Source: Calocera cornea HHB12733 (Eukaryota; Basidiomycota; Dacrymycetes; Dacrymycetales; Dacrymycetaceae). Taken from it: a stretch of DNA of 64,000 bases. The translations under genes were made by a program, and so were the position numbers. The stretch lies in the NCBI GenBank assembly GCA_001632435.1, contig KV424080.1:1-64000 (forward strand), read 5' to 3'. How positions within the stretch are numbered: the stretch's first letter is position 1; each line of letters starts with the position of its first letter. This document shows positions 1 through 10,962 of this stretch, one piece after another. A model generated the notes under the pieces. The model saw nothing but the letters and a program-made list of their open reading frames with translations, ran no database searches and was not told where the DNA came from.

Positions 1-2
1 AG

Positions 3-1454
3 ACAAAAGGCACATGGATCATGGCTGAGCTACCACCAGACCGGAAAGCCATTGGATGCCGATGGGTCTTTGCCCGCAAGTATGATGAGAACGGCAAAGT
101 GGTCAAGCACAAGGGACGCCTTGTTGCTCAAGGATTCTCACAGAAGCCCGGCATTGACTACACCCACACGTACTCGCCAGTTGTCAGACTCGACTCTCTT
201 CGCACACTCATTGCACTAGCCACGCAACAGAAGATGCACCTGGGACAGATGGATGTTACCGGGGCATACCTGAACGGCGAGCTGGATGAGGAGATCTACA
301 TGCGCCAAGCCCCTGGCTTTGATGACGGTACCAACCGTGTCTACCTCCTCAAGAAAGGCCTGTACGGCCTCAAGCAAGCTGGACGCCTATGGAACAAGAA
401 ACTCCATGAGGCAGTCACCCAACTCGGATTCCACAGATCTGAAGTTGAACCATGCGTGTACATACGCCGCATTGGGGATAGACTCGCCATCTTCACAGTT
501 TGGGTGGACGACTTCCTCATTGCAACCAATGATACCCGCGAGATGACCAGAGTCAAAGAAGCACTGAAACAAGAGTTCAATGTGAAGGACCTGGGCTCAC
601 CTCGCTACCTTGTTGGGATCAAGATATCCCGCAAACCCGATGGCAGCACAGCACTCTCCCAGAGCAGCTATATTGAGACCATCCTCAAACGCACGCATAT
701 GGAGAATGCCAACCCTGTCTCAACGCCCTTGGACCCCAACGTCAAGCTTGAGAAGAACACAGGCAATCCTGTTAACCCGGCACAATATGCAACAGCTATT
801 GGTTCTCTCATGTATGCGGCCATTGGCACCCGGCCTGACATTGCATATGCGGTACAGCTGCTAAGCCAGTTTACGGCAACTCCATCAGCTATGCATTGGA
901 CGGCAGTCAAGCATGTCATGCGATACCTCTCTGGAACACGTGACTATGCTCTTGTATATGGTGGACCCGGCGAGTTCAGTACCACGTTCACAGCCTTTTC
1001 TGATGCAGACTGGGGCTCTGACCGTGATGATCGCAAGTCCATATCTGGCAATGCTTTCCTTCTTGCTGGAGGCGCAATCTCCTGGGCCTCCAAGAAACAA
1101 ACTTTAACCGCTCTTTCCACCTGTGAAGCTGAATTCACGGCAGCTAATCTTGCATTGTGTCAAGTAGTTTGGCTTCGACAACTTCTTTCTGACCTTGGCT
1201 TTCGACAAGCCAATCCCTCCATTCTTTACTGTGATAATCAGGCAGCTATCACTCTCTCACTGGATCAGCAATTTCATGCCCGGACGAAACACTTCGACAT
1301 CCAGAACCACTACCTTCGAGACAAAGTTGATGACAAGACTGTCACACTTGAATACTGTCCAACCTCGGAAATGGTTGCAGATGTTCTAACCAAGGCACTC
1401 AGTAGACAGAAGTTCAGGGGGTTTGTTTCGGATTTGGGATTGATGCCAGGCTGA
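3..1454 (+). CDS. Ty1/Copia retrotransposon polyprotein, 3' part (reverse transcriptase and RNase H)
   Basis: The frame is open from the left edge, so the gag, protease and integrase part lies outside the window. Visible are the Copia reverse transcriptase entry (GTWIMAELPPDRKAIGCRWV), the AYLNGELDEEIYM segment, the active-site box as WVDDFLI near residue 165, and the C-terminal RNase H with YCDNQAAITLS and ARTKHFDIQNHYLRD. It ends with the Copia tail MVADVLTKALSRQKF. No internal stop or frameshift is seen over about 480 codons, so this end looks young. A purine-rich tract and an LTR start directly follow. The family call is secure; activity cannot be judged without the 5' half. Confidence 0.93.
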   Translation, partial: TKGTWIMAELPPDRKAIGCRWVFARKYDENGKVVKHKGRLVAQGFSQKPGIDYTHTYSPVVRLDSLRTLIALATQQKMHLGQMDVTGAYLNGELDEEIYMRQAPGFDDGTNRVYLLKKGLYGLKQAGRLWNKKLHEAVTQLGFHRSEVEPCVYIRRIGDRLAIFTVWVDDFLIATNDTREMTRVKEALKQEFNVKDLGSPRYLVGIKISRKPDGSTALSQSSYIETILKRTHMENANPVSTPLDPNVKLEKNTGNPVNPAQYATAIGSLMYAAIGTRPDIAYAVQLLSQFTATPSAMHWTAVKHVMRYLSGTRDYALVYGGPGEFSTTFTAFSDADWGSDRDDRKSISGNAFLLAGGAISWASKKQTLTALSTCEAEFTAANLALCQVVWLRQLLSDLGFRQANPSILYCDNQAAITLSLDQQFHARTKHFDIQNHYLRDKVDDKTVTLEYCPTSEMVADVLTKALSRQKFRGFVSDLGLMPG

Positions 1455-1461
1455 GGGGGAG

Positions 1462-1628
1462 TGTTGGCATGCGAAGTAGGAGAGGCGCGCGTCGCGCGCC
1501 TTGCTAGGTACTGTACAGTTCTTAGCTTATGTAAGCTAGGGACGCGACGCAGAGCGAAAATTCTGCATCCTGGCTAATCCCAACCTTCATTCGTGCCTCA
1601 TACCTCTAACAGCCGGGAGTCCCCAACA
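1462..1628 (+). repeat. Copia 3' LTR with polypurine tract just upstream
   Basis: Seven bases after the RNase H stop, the purine run GAGGGGGAG (1453-1461) is followed by TGTTGG, the usual start of a Copia LTR. A matching CCAACA ends at 1628, giving a 167-bp LTR with perfect 6-bp inverted ends. An alternative end is the CTAACA at 1606-1611. The 5' LTR lies outside the window, so the end and the target duplication cannot be fixed here. Confidence 0.6.
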
Positions 1629-1982
1629 GGCCTGTTGGGCAAATCTAAACCCGCGGAAAGGCCAGGAAGTCAGGACCCTGACGGTTCCCGTTACGCTTTC
1701 TGCCGGAAAACTTGTTGACGTAAGACGATGAATAATACAATCATTTCGGCATTACTCTAATTACTCATTCGGTTCAGCAAGTTCTCACTGTACAACTCCA
1801 GCCATGATACAAGAAAATATCTACCAACTGCCCATAATGTTAGTGTCCGATGCTACATGTTGTCTTCCGGGGCGAAGGGGGGGCAGGGTTGGCAGGTGCA
1901 AACCCGTGAGGGTCGCACGAAAACTCTGCGCGCGGCATGTAACCCTAAAAGTCTGTGCGCGCAGGCTCACTGACTACCAACA
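1629..1982. other. Intergenic; keeps a block shared with the 3' flank of the next TM-PY gene
   Basis: No gene seen. TTCTGCCGGAAAA near 1698-1710, followed shortly by GTTGACGTAA, recurs at about 2986-3010. Both places lie downstream of a TM-PY copy on the minus strand, so this is probably 3' flank duplicated along with the gene. Confidence 0.5.
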
Positions 1983-2684
1983 CTACACCTGGTCCGTGTA
2001 CTGTACTCCGCGGCTGTACAGTAGATCCTCATAATGACCTCGCGCCCTTCCTGGTCCCCCTTGCAGCGTCTGGTTCAGCTCCTTCAACCTCTCGGCACTG
2101 CTGCCGATGAAAATATATGCCCGAAGCGCCGCCACCCGTTGGTGCGCTGAGAGGACGGGTGGGCAGGGACGTCCTTGCGCCAGCGCGTGCGGCACCTTGT
2201 CCAGCGAAGGTCTCTGATCGGCTGGCCGCAGGGCTCGGCAGGAGCGTTGTCGACAATTGTACCTCGGAAATGCTCTCTGGGTGAGCGCTCGGAGTTAACT
2301 GTATCCTCTGTGAGATTGTGTCTAAGTGACGGAAAAGCGATGCCTTGAAGTCTTACCATGGACAAACATGGCTGGAGGAGAGCTCGCAACGGTCTGTTGC
2401 ACGGAAATGTTCATTTCAGTAGAAGTAGCATCAGGTTGGGCTGGCGAGTTTAATGTAATCGGCATTGGTGGGGAGATTGGAAGGGTGTCCTGCATGGGAA
2501 CGGCCATGTGTTGATCTCCACCCAGTCCATGACCCGCCTTCGTCACCGTAGTATCCGTCGCGGAACGGCCAATACCTAGGAAGGCACTCAAGGACCGTGG
2601 GATGACGCGTCGCAATGCATCGACTAACCTGAATGCCGGGCTGGTGCTCGACAGGGAGATATTGTACGGCGTCAATTGTGACAT
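1983..2684 (-). pseudogene. Collapsed relic of a TM-PY membrane protein (copy A)
   Basis: Read on the minus strand, the first exon is present (MSQLTPYNISLSSTSPAFR, start 2684), followed by a GTTAGT donor and the second-exon motif YWPFRDGYYGD near 2590-2540, both typical of this family. Soon after, frames break with several stops. The next recognisable part is the C-terminal tail near 2110-1983 (AERLKELNQTLQGGPGRAR, ending YTDQV). That tail matches the neighbour's VLNQRLQAAPGRAR...YTDHV. Most of both extracellular domains and the membrane helix are missing, and the gene is about 0.7 kb instead of 1.8 kb. The terminal motif has decayed: QY replaces PPxY or LPxY. Confidence 0.8.
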
Positions 2685-3122
2685 TGCTCGTACTCTATTA
2701 GACGCACTCGAATGGATGGTATATAGTAGAGTGTTGATAGTTTCTCGAGAGACGTAGACAGTAGCTCGGGGAAAGTGGGGGGAGCATCGATAGGTGAAGA
2801 CATGAGGCTAATAACCACCCGACAAATAAGCGCCTGTAGTTCAACCACCGAAGTCTGGGTATCGGAAGCCCTAGCGTTGAGCACTGCTGGCGGCATTCCG
2901 GGCGGTATCGCAAGAAGATGTTTGAAGGCTGTTCTCTCGAAAGGACTCGCCGGGGAGAGTCCTGTTCTTCGGGACCCTTACAGATTCTGCCGGAAAATGG
3001 TTGACGTAATTACGCGAGTAATTACGATTATTTCCTCATTCCTTTCACTCTGCCTTTAATATACAACGTATCTCCACGATATAACAAATGTGCTCCAACC
3101 GTCCGTGTGACCCATGTCTAAA

Positions 3123-4905
3123 CTACACGTGATCAGTATACTCTGGCGGCTGTATCTCCTCAGGATCCCTGGCCCTCCCCGGTGCCGCTTGTAGCCTCTG
3201 GTTCAACACCCTCACCAATTCCTCCGTCGGCATACTGTCAACATCCGTCTTCGGTGATGTCGTATGTGTTGGAGCAGCGGTGCTTGGTTGTCTGTTCGGC
3301 TGGGTCGATGTCGAAAGCTGAGAGGCCGAGGAAGTTGGCGCGGCAGAATACGTCGGCGGTTCGTTCGCTCGAGCGCTGGAAGAGCTGCGGGAGCGAAGCA
3401 AGAGGCGTTCACTGCTTGGCCCACTATCCGGAGGGCCAAAGTATGGAGGTGCACCTAGATATCGCGGATCAGCACGTCGGTCCAGCATATGCAACGAAGG
3501 TTGTACTAAGGAAGAACGGCGTCGGTTCTGCGCGAGAAGCCTCCAGCGCGTCTTCCAGCGCTGGGTCCAGTTCTGCGAGGCGCCGCTGTGCAGTTCTTCT
3601 CGCATCTCGCATCTTGTTATATCGCCATAGCGCGAAAGCCATGATTAAGATACCCAAAGCCCCCACGACACCTCCGATGATTGCCCCGGTTGATGAAGAG
3701 CTAATATTGGATGACGGCGGAGGCGCGGGAGGGGACGGATGCGACTGAGTGAGCACGAGCGCGTCGATGCTCGCACAGGTGTTGTTGCCGGCATTCGATA
3801 TCAGGGGTGTACCAGTGTTTGGATGCTGCGAGTCGTAGTTGATCAGAGAGATCGTGTACTGCTCCAGCGGATTGAGGTTGGCGGCAAAGAATAGTACGGC
3901 CTGCGGCGTCGTCCAGAAGTTCGATGCGTTGTACGACGCCGAGATGTTGCTGGTCTGGCCGACCAGGGTCACGGTATACGGTCCAGTGTCGACTGACGTT
4001 TGGCCGAGTAGCCGCACCACGCTCGCGTTACTAAACGTATACCGCACGAAGTTCTCGGGTCCGTAGTAGCATGATCTGTGCAGTGTGTTGTCCGACGCGT
4101 AGGGGTTGGTTGTCTCAGACGTCCAGTTGCCGAAGTATGTCCAAGACCGGTCTGAATCGTCTATCGTCACATCTTGGATATACGTCCTACAGCTGTCGTA
4201 AGTTACGGCACATGCTTGAATGCTAAGAACGACACGCACCCGTTCATACCCAAAGTCACAACGCCACCATAGAAGTAGAAGTCCGGATCTTCAAACTCAT
4301 CCGCACTGGGCTCGGGATGTGCGACCAGCTGTACCGAATGTGTTCCGTACGGCAATTCAGCCACAGCGATCATGATTGCATCCGCATCGCTGCCACAAGC
4401 GGAAGCCATCGGCTGAGCATATCGGAGAAAGTCGGTGTTGGTGTTATTGATCGACATGGTGTATGTGTCGCCTTCACCAGCGGAGATAATACAGAAGTAC
4501 AACGCAGTACCTAGCAGCGAGTCAGATGGATTCCACAGTCGCGTACAACAGCAAGCGCACCTTCAAAGCTCAGCGAGACACTTGCGCCATCAAACTCTGT
4601 TTCTTCATAGGCCACCCCATCGAGCCAGTTGTTGAGACTTGGTGTCTAGCACAGGTCAGACCAGCGGCATTGCGAAATACCGAGCCGCATACAGGCCATT
4701 GCGAATTAGCACCACCTGCTCCTTTGAAGGACGACCTCCATCCACCTTTCACCTCGCCACTGTCTCCATAGTATCCATCTCTAAAGGGTGCATACCTGTA
4801 AGGTCAATATTAGCACATGAGAGACGACACATAGCGCAGAGGAGCTGACCTGAAAGCCGGACTAGAGCTGGATATGGAGAGGTTGTATGGCTGAAGACCG
4901 GACAT
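3123..4905 (-). CDS. TM-PY family single-pass membrane protein, copy B
   Basis: Start MSGLQPYNLSISSSSPAF at 4905; stop at 3123. Exons follow the family order: PFRDGYYGD, WRSSFKGAG, then after a 47-nt intron (GTATGC...CTGAC...TAG) TPSLNNWLDG and DGASVSLSFEG, then YFCIISAG...YGGVVTLGMNG, then DDSDRSWTYFG and YTFSNASVVRLLGQ. A membrane helix GAIIGGVVGALGILIMAFAL follows, with a basic stop-transfer. The tail seems to shift frame near 3500, but a 52-nt intron (GTACAA...TGCTGAT...CTAG) restores it, giving PTPFFLSAPPYFGPPD. The tail contains PPTY and ends in PPEY plus four residues. It is the most divergent full copy. No signal peptide precedes the first domain. Function unknown; probably a plasma-membrane surface protein. 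Confidence 0.82.
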
Positions 4906-6299
4906 CCGCCCTATATGTTGCACTACACCAGCAGGCTGTTTGCAGGTGTCAAGGTTCAAGTCGCAGTAAAGAATCGAAGGTCAAGTTGCGAAGCCCATCG
5001 TCCACGCCGTCAGGCTCTGCTTGTGCACCGTCCTTGGCAGGGGCAGGACGGCGCGGTGTGATACACGTGCATCGCGCGTACAATACTAATGCGCACTGCG
5101 TGCTCGTGCTCATTTCCCGCAACGAAGGCGGTCACGTATCAAAGCTGAAGAAGGTTGTCTTCGAATCAGAACAGCCCGCTGGATGGCGATGGTGACTCTC
5201 TGAAGGAAGCAGCAACCGTCGTTGTCGGATCAAAAGCAGCACAGCTTCCGAGGGGGGTGGACGTTGCGCGTGGCATCGCACCCGGGCCCACCGCCGAAAT
5301 GGCTGACCATCTTGACCAGCATACCAATCCAACTGTTCGTCCGCAATGCTTCTTCATATTGACCAATGTCGTGCTTTGCGGGTGAAGGCAGTAACGTGAC
5401 CTTCTGCGCCCTAGCGTAAGGAGGCCAGGGTTCGGTCCGGCACCGGCGGCTCCTGTATGCGACTTCCGAATGCTTTATCTGGCACGTTGCCAGCTTCCCA
5501 GAGGTATCGATATCGCCCTTTGAAAGTTGCGGACAGCTCATGGACGATACTCGCTATCCGCCTCCGCCCTTCGGACGACGAGAAGCGGTCTAGCGGACGT
5601 ACGGGGCTAGTCGAGGGGCTAACAGCACTTTCTCACGCTGGGTTGACACATATCTGCGGTACTTGAAGATCGCGCTCGATCTCACCTCATATAGTCGGAA
5701 GCACTTCATCTAGCAATCTGCCCATTCGACAGGCCGATGACTGGAGCTTATTACAGCAGTCGAACACGAGCTTGGGCAGCATCAGTGTTTCGTCGATGGT
5801 GGCAGTTCGCCTGCCGAATCCAGCAAATCGCTGAGGTTCCGGATGCTAGTTCCGTCGGCAGTATTCTGTTCGCCGGCCTTTAGAATCAGCCGATGGTCTG
5901 CGTGCACCGTACAGAGGGATGCTGTATAGAGCGGCTGGGCATTTACTTGTAAGTCGCCTTGAACAAGACGGAAATACCACTGTGATAAGGAAAGGAGGAG
6001 TGGACAGCTCGGTTCAGGGGTAGGGTCTGGTCGGTCTCGAGGTAGGGTCTCATATGGGTCTCGCCCACCGTCTCTAATTCCATTTTTCCCCTACCTCTCT
6101 CCTCCCAGCTTTCGAAGCTCCTCCCCATGGGTTATCTCTCTTCATACCCGGCATTACATCAGCAATCACCCTGAAGAGCGATATTGTCATTCGACATTCG
6201 ACCCTCACGAACGTGGCGTCGGCGTACCTCGCTCGGTTTGGGGTCGCACACCCTCCTCGCTCAGTTCGGGGTCGCCCACCCCTCCTCCCGCTCCTCTCC
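4906..6299. other. Intergenic, no gene recognised
   Basis: Upstream region of the minus-strand TM-PY gene. Short overlapping open frames on both strands show no family resemblance. An imperfect tandem repeat of a CTCGCTCRGTTYGGGGTCGC-type unit lies at about 6228-6275, just before the poly(A)-binding protein relic. Confidence 0.55.
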
Positions 6300-7410
6300 G
6301 CAAACTCTCTGCATTGGGGACTGTCCTGTCGTTCAAGGTCTCCACCGACGAAAATGGTGTCTCGAAGGGTTACGATTTCGTCCACTATGACCCCAACGAG
6401 GCGGCACAAGCAGCAATCAAGGCGGTCAACGGTATGCTAATGAACGACACGAAGGTGTTTGTTGGGCAGCACATCCCTCGCAAGGTCTGTTATTGTTTTG
6501 AGAGAGCACAACTCGCGAGATTTAACATTTGCCCATTCAGGCGCGTCAATCTAAGATCGATGAGATGAAATCGCAGTTCACGAATCTCTACGTGAAGAAT
6601 CTCGACACTGAGGTCACAGACGGAGAATTCTACGAACTGCTTGCTCCGTTCGGCAACATCACGTCCGCTGTCATTCAGAGGGAAGAAGAAGGAAGGAGCA
6701 AGGGCTTTGGCTTCATCAACTAGGAAGACCACGAGGACGCTCAGCGCGCGGTGGAAGACCTCAACAACAAGCAGGTCAACGGCAAACCCATCTCCTTTGG
6801 TCGAGCCCAAAAGAAGTCGGAACGCAGGGACGAACTCCGGAAGCAGTACGAGCAGGCCAAGTATGAAAAGGCCGGCAAGTACCAGTGAGTGAATCTCTAC
6901 ATCAAGAACCTCGAGGATGACGTTGATGACGACACGCTACGTGCGGAGTTCGAGCCCTATGGAACCATCACCTCCTGAAAGGTTATGCGCGATGAAAAGG
7001 GAGCTTCGAGGGGTTTTGGAATCGCCTGTTTCGCTTCGCCGGACGAAGCGACTCGGGTCATGTTGGAGTTGAACAACAAAATCGTTGGCACCAAGCGTCT
7101 CTACGTCGCTCTCGCTCAACGCAAAGACGTGCGAAAGCAGAAGCTTCAGAGCCAAATAGCTGCGCCTGGCTGCAAGCCAATCCATCCCGGCTTGCCGTAC
7201 GGCGCTACACCACAGCTCTTCTATCGGCCCCCGACTGCGGGCTATCCTCCCCGACAGCAGCCGATGATCGGATATGCCCCGCCTCCTCGTCTCGCAACCC
7301 GTATGCCTTACGCCCCCGACCAGCAGATGCCAGCAGTCTGCCCTCGCTGGCGATCTGTCTGCCAGCCGGGCGCACGACCAGATGGTCTAGAGCTCTTTCA
7401 CCTCTCGTAG
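6300..7410 (+). pseudogene. PAB1: Poly(A)-binding protein pseudogene, 5' truncated
   Basis: The sequence begins inside RRM2 ([20 protein letters not shown]). A GTCTGT...CAG intron at about 6486-6540 follows, then RRM3 (NLYVKNLDTEVTDGEFYELL), RRM4 (VNLYIKNLEDDVDDDTLRAE) and the start of the Pro-rich linker (YRPPTAGYPPRQQ). In-frame stops occur at 6721 (TAG), 6886 (TGA) and 6976 (TGA). RRM1 and the C-terminal MLLE domain are absent. Because an intron is kept, this is a duplicated DNA copy and not a reverse-transcribed one. The functional PAB1 should lie elsewhere in the genome. Confidence 0.88.
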
Positions 7411-7828
7411 GGGTTATGATCGGGCTGGACCAGATGGTCCGGTGCTCTTTCAGCACCCATATGATGATATTTGAACAATAGAACAATGTGAAATTACACT
7501 TAAACAGGGCAAGGGCGCTCCCCTCGCGCACGACTCCAAACCAAGCGCTTAGTGCGCACAACCCCAAACCGAGCATCCGCCGAGATCCCCACACTAAGTT
7601 AACCAAAGGCTTTAAGTTATGTAACCAAGCCAGATAGCCGGACTGAGCAATATAGTTAAGGTGGTGCTTTAATCCTGCCTACTAATTACAGCGAAAAAAG
7701 AAATGTGTCAACGGGTCTCATGAGCCCCAAGGAGGCGATGCATGTGAAATGCCCAAAACCGAGCTGTCCTCTCCTCCTTTCCGTACTGCTAAACTAACTT
7801 TCAGCATCATCCGCTCTCTTGACGGAGC
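7411..7828. other. Intergenic, 5' flank of the GMC gene
   Basis: Nothing coding is seen. The stretch at 7425-7700 is more AT-rich than its surroundings. Confidence 0.5.
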
Positions 7829-10755
7829 ATGTCTACTCCTCGATTTGCTGAATTGGATGATGTTCGCGATCATACCTTTGACTATATCATATGCGGTCTG
7901 TGCTGTCACGGCTTCACCTCAGGTCACTTACTAATGATATCTTAACTAGGGGGTGGAGTGAGGCTGCTTTTCCCCTTCAATTTCCGACCACTGACCGTCG
8001 GCAGACCGCAGGCTTGACCCTAGCTGCGCGCTTGTCCGAGGATCCGACGGTTTCTGTCCTGGTCCTGGAAGCGGGGAAGGCGAACCTCAATGATCCCGCG
8101 ATCATGGTGCCTGGCGCCTATCTGCAGCAGTTCGGCAACCCAGAGTACGACTGGGCGTTCATGACGACCCCCCAGGAGCGCTGTGATGGGAAGCAGCTCA
8201 TGTGGTCTCGGTACGAGTCCAACTGGCTCGTGGGGCGAGTGTGACTGACTGAATGCTTATCAAGGGGCAAGAGTCTCGGTGGGTCCTCGGCCATGAACTT
8301 CATGTCATATATGCGCCCCTCCGAGAAGGACATCAACGGCATGTCGAAGTGACAATGTCTCCTCCACTTGTACTCACCGGCATATAGCTTGGGAGGAACT
8401 TGGTAACCCAGGATGGAACTGGTCGAACTTCCTGGAACACTCGAAGTTCGGGGAAAGGTATGCCATTTGGTACCTCCTGTGGCTTCTACAAACCATAGTG
8501 CAGGTTCACCCCGCCAAACTCTGAGCAAACTTCCCTCTACCATCATACATTCAACCCGGAATATCATGGCACCAAAGGGGAGCTCAATGTTGGATTTCCG
8601 AACTCAATCATGCTCGGAGAAGTCAAGCTGCAAGAGGTTCGTGATCATTAAGTGGCTTGTATCATTTGGTCTGACGATGTTCACAGGCGCTGAACAACGC
8701 CGGTGTCAAAACGCTCCAGGATGGCGTAAGCTAGCTCGTTATGCCCTCGGATCGCGACTGATTACATCTCTAAGTGTGGTGGAGATGTAATACATCATCT
8801 TGAACCAGAAGCGTCGCTCATATTTTGTAGGTAAATGGAGCTTGGATGGCTGCGCTCACAATTGGTAACGGCTCCTCAACCCGATCCAGTGTATCCTGAC
8901 TCTGAGAACCATTCAGATCCGAAAACGCGAGCTCGCGCATATGCTGCAACAGTTCGTTTGGTTGCCATGTCAAACCTTCAAGTGCTGAGACCGCATGCAG
9001 GCCTTCTATGTTCCCAACGCAGACCGAGCGAATCTCCACGTCCTCCTGGAAGCCCACGCCGCGAAGATAGTCTTTGAGAATCTTGCGATCTTAGATGTTG
9101 CCGGCCCAAGGAGGGCCGTCGGAGTGGAATTTTTCCACAATGGTCAGAGTTACGTTGCTTCCTGCCGACGTGAAGTGCTTGTATGTGCAGGGTATGCGTC
9201 CTGATGGAATATCTGGCGATGTTAGAATGACGGAATTGATAGGGCAATCAAATCACCCCAAATTCTAGAACTTTCCGGGATTGGATCGCTGGATGTTCTC
9301 CATTCCATAGGCGTTGAACCCGAGATCTCGCTCCCGGGTGTGGGAGAGAACGCACAAGAGCATAGCCTCTTCGGAACGTCCTTCGGTAACACCGCTCTGC
9401 TCAAGAATGTTCGAAGCTACTCACGGCGTCCTTCAGAGTTGGATCCCAACCTGAATTGGGATACATATGATAAATTGATGGACCCCACGCGTGCAGCCGC
9501 GGAGATGGCCCTTTTGAAAGTTGTTCATTTCCCGAACCCCGTTCAAGTATTAACCCCATGTCTAGTACTGAGAAACAGCAGGGACTCTTTACGATGGGAC
9601 TTGCGACTCTCTCGTGCATTCCCCTACAGACGGTCTCAGCGGAAGCGATGTCCTTGATCTCAGACCAGCGCAGCAATATTGAGAGCCAGCTCAAAGACGG
9701 GAAGATCAACGAAGGACTGGGGGAACAATATCGCCTACAGCTACGGAGCCTTGAAGATCCGAGCCAAGTGGATCTTGAATTCACTGTATTTCCGGCGGTA
9801 GGTGGACACTGAGCATCTCCATCCCGCGGCTAAACGCCATCCTAGTTCTTCACTTTCCGTAGCACGCCGGAACCTGAGAAGGCATACATGACCATCCTGT
9901 CCGTTCTCAATCGCCCATTCTCTCGTGGGTCAATAGTATGTACTCAAGCTAATGTCCACTACTCTTGGCTGACTCAGAATAGCATGCGGCATCGGCCAGC
10001 TGCCTCGATCCACCAGTCATTGATCCACACTACTTTGACGATGATTTCGGTGTGTCATCCAATGCTGGCTCAAATTGGGCTAAGATGTTGTCAATAGATA
10101 TGAAGCTTATGTTGGAGGCTTTGAAGTTCTTACGCGTTCTAAGGAATACAGAGCCCTGGAAGTCCATCATTGGTATGCGCATACTAATGTCCCTAAACAA
10201 CCGACCTGCTCAATAACAACAATCACAGCAAAGGAAGTCGATCCGGGTCCTGCTGTTCAGGCCGAAGACGAGATGAGAGGTGCGTCCTAAAGCACAGTGT
10301 ACTTCAGCGGGGTACTGACCTATAATCCAGAGTACATCAAGCAGAGTCTGACAACGATCTATCGTAAGGCCTTGACCCTTAACATTCTTACGGGATTCTT
10401 AATTATTCTGGAGACACCTGTGGAACATGTTCCATGTTGCCTCGAGAGAAGCATGGTGTGGTCGATCCTAAGTTGAAGGTGGACTCCCTCGTTCTGCGAG
10501 CGTATCACATCGCTCACGTTGTCAGGTGTATGGCACAACCAACGTGCGGGTGGTCGATCTCTCGATCGTCCCGCTGCATGTTACCGCGCACCCACAGGGT
10601 AAGCCGTTCTCAGATATTGGTTAATGGGATACATCTGAGACTAACTCTCTCTCAGCGCTCGTATATGGGATCGCGGAGAAAGGTAAGCACCCTCGTTGTC
10701 GTTTCAATGTCCGCTCATCTTGGCGTCAGCCGCTGCACTCATTAAACAGGGGTGA
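7829..10755 (+). CDS. GMC-family FAD-dependent oxidoreductase, 604 aa in 22 exons
   Basis: No long open frame exists, but 22 exons join with every phase consistent: 7829-7895, 7950-7957, 8005-8210, 8265-8338, 8388-8457, 8504-8636, 8687-8725, 8831-8864, 8917-8951, 9001-9191, 9243-9385, 9437-9519, 9573-9797 (start uncertain by 6 nt), 9846-9935, 9983-10049, 10098-10172, 10229-10279, 10331-10363, 10414-10478, 10526-10598, 10656-10682, 10730-10755. The sum is 1,815 nt, the usual GMC length. Visible are the FAD-binding motif DYIICGGGTAGLTLAARL, LVLEAG, the GMC signature GKSLGGSSAMNF, DAWEELGNPGWNW, IKSPQILELSGIG and LPGVGENAQEH. The C-terminal catalytic segment has HTCGTCSM and VTAHPQALVYG, so both active-site His positions are filled. 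Family members oxidise alcohols or sugars with oxygen or another acceptor; the substrate is not readable. No signal peptide, so probably intracellular. Exon 2 is 8 nt and one intron starts with GC. Confidence 0.85.
7950..7957 (+). other. 8-nt microexon of the GMC gene
   Basis: Flanked by introns 7896-7949 (TACTAAT-like branch, TAG end) and 7958-8004 (GTGAGG donor, ACTGAC branch, CAG end). It supplies two bases of one Gly codon plus Gly-Gly, completing the GGGTAG nucleotide-binding motif in frame. Skipping it would shift the frame. Confidence 0.7.
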
Positions 10756-10962
10756 ACACGCGAGGCACCATGAGTAGAACCATTCCATACAGTACTTTAG
10801 TCGTACCCGAGACTAGAGTCAACGGGGCTCTGCATAAGAATGAGAGGATCTGTTAAACTGGATACTGTACATCGAAAAATAGCATTGGAAACAAAATTCT
10901 TCCGTAACAGTAAAAGGAAGAAAAGGCCAAGCCTGGAACGAAAAGGAGAAACGAGTCAAATT

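Noticed and set aside
1804..2034. Small frame after the Copia LTR
   Set aside because: Short, no resemblance to a family, and overlaps the end of the TM-PY relic on the other strand.
3469..3605. Frameshift in the tail of TM-PY copy B
   Set aside because: A 52-nt intron with GTACAA donor, TGCTGAT branch and CTAG end restores the frame.
7829..10755. GMC region as a pseudogene
   Set aside because: Apparent stops and frame changes all fall in introns with proper donors, branch sites and acceptors, and all exon phases fit.
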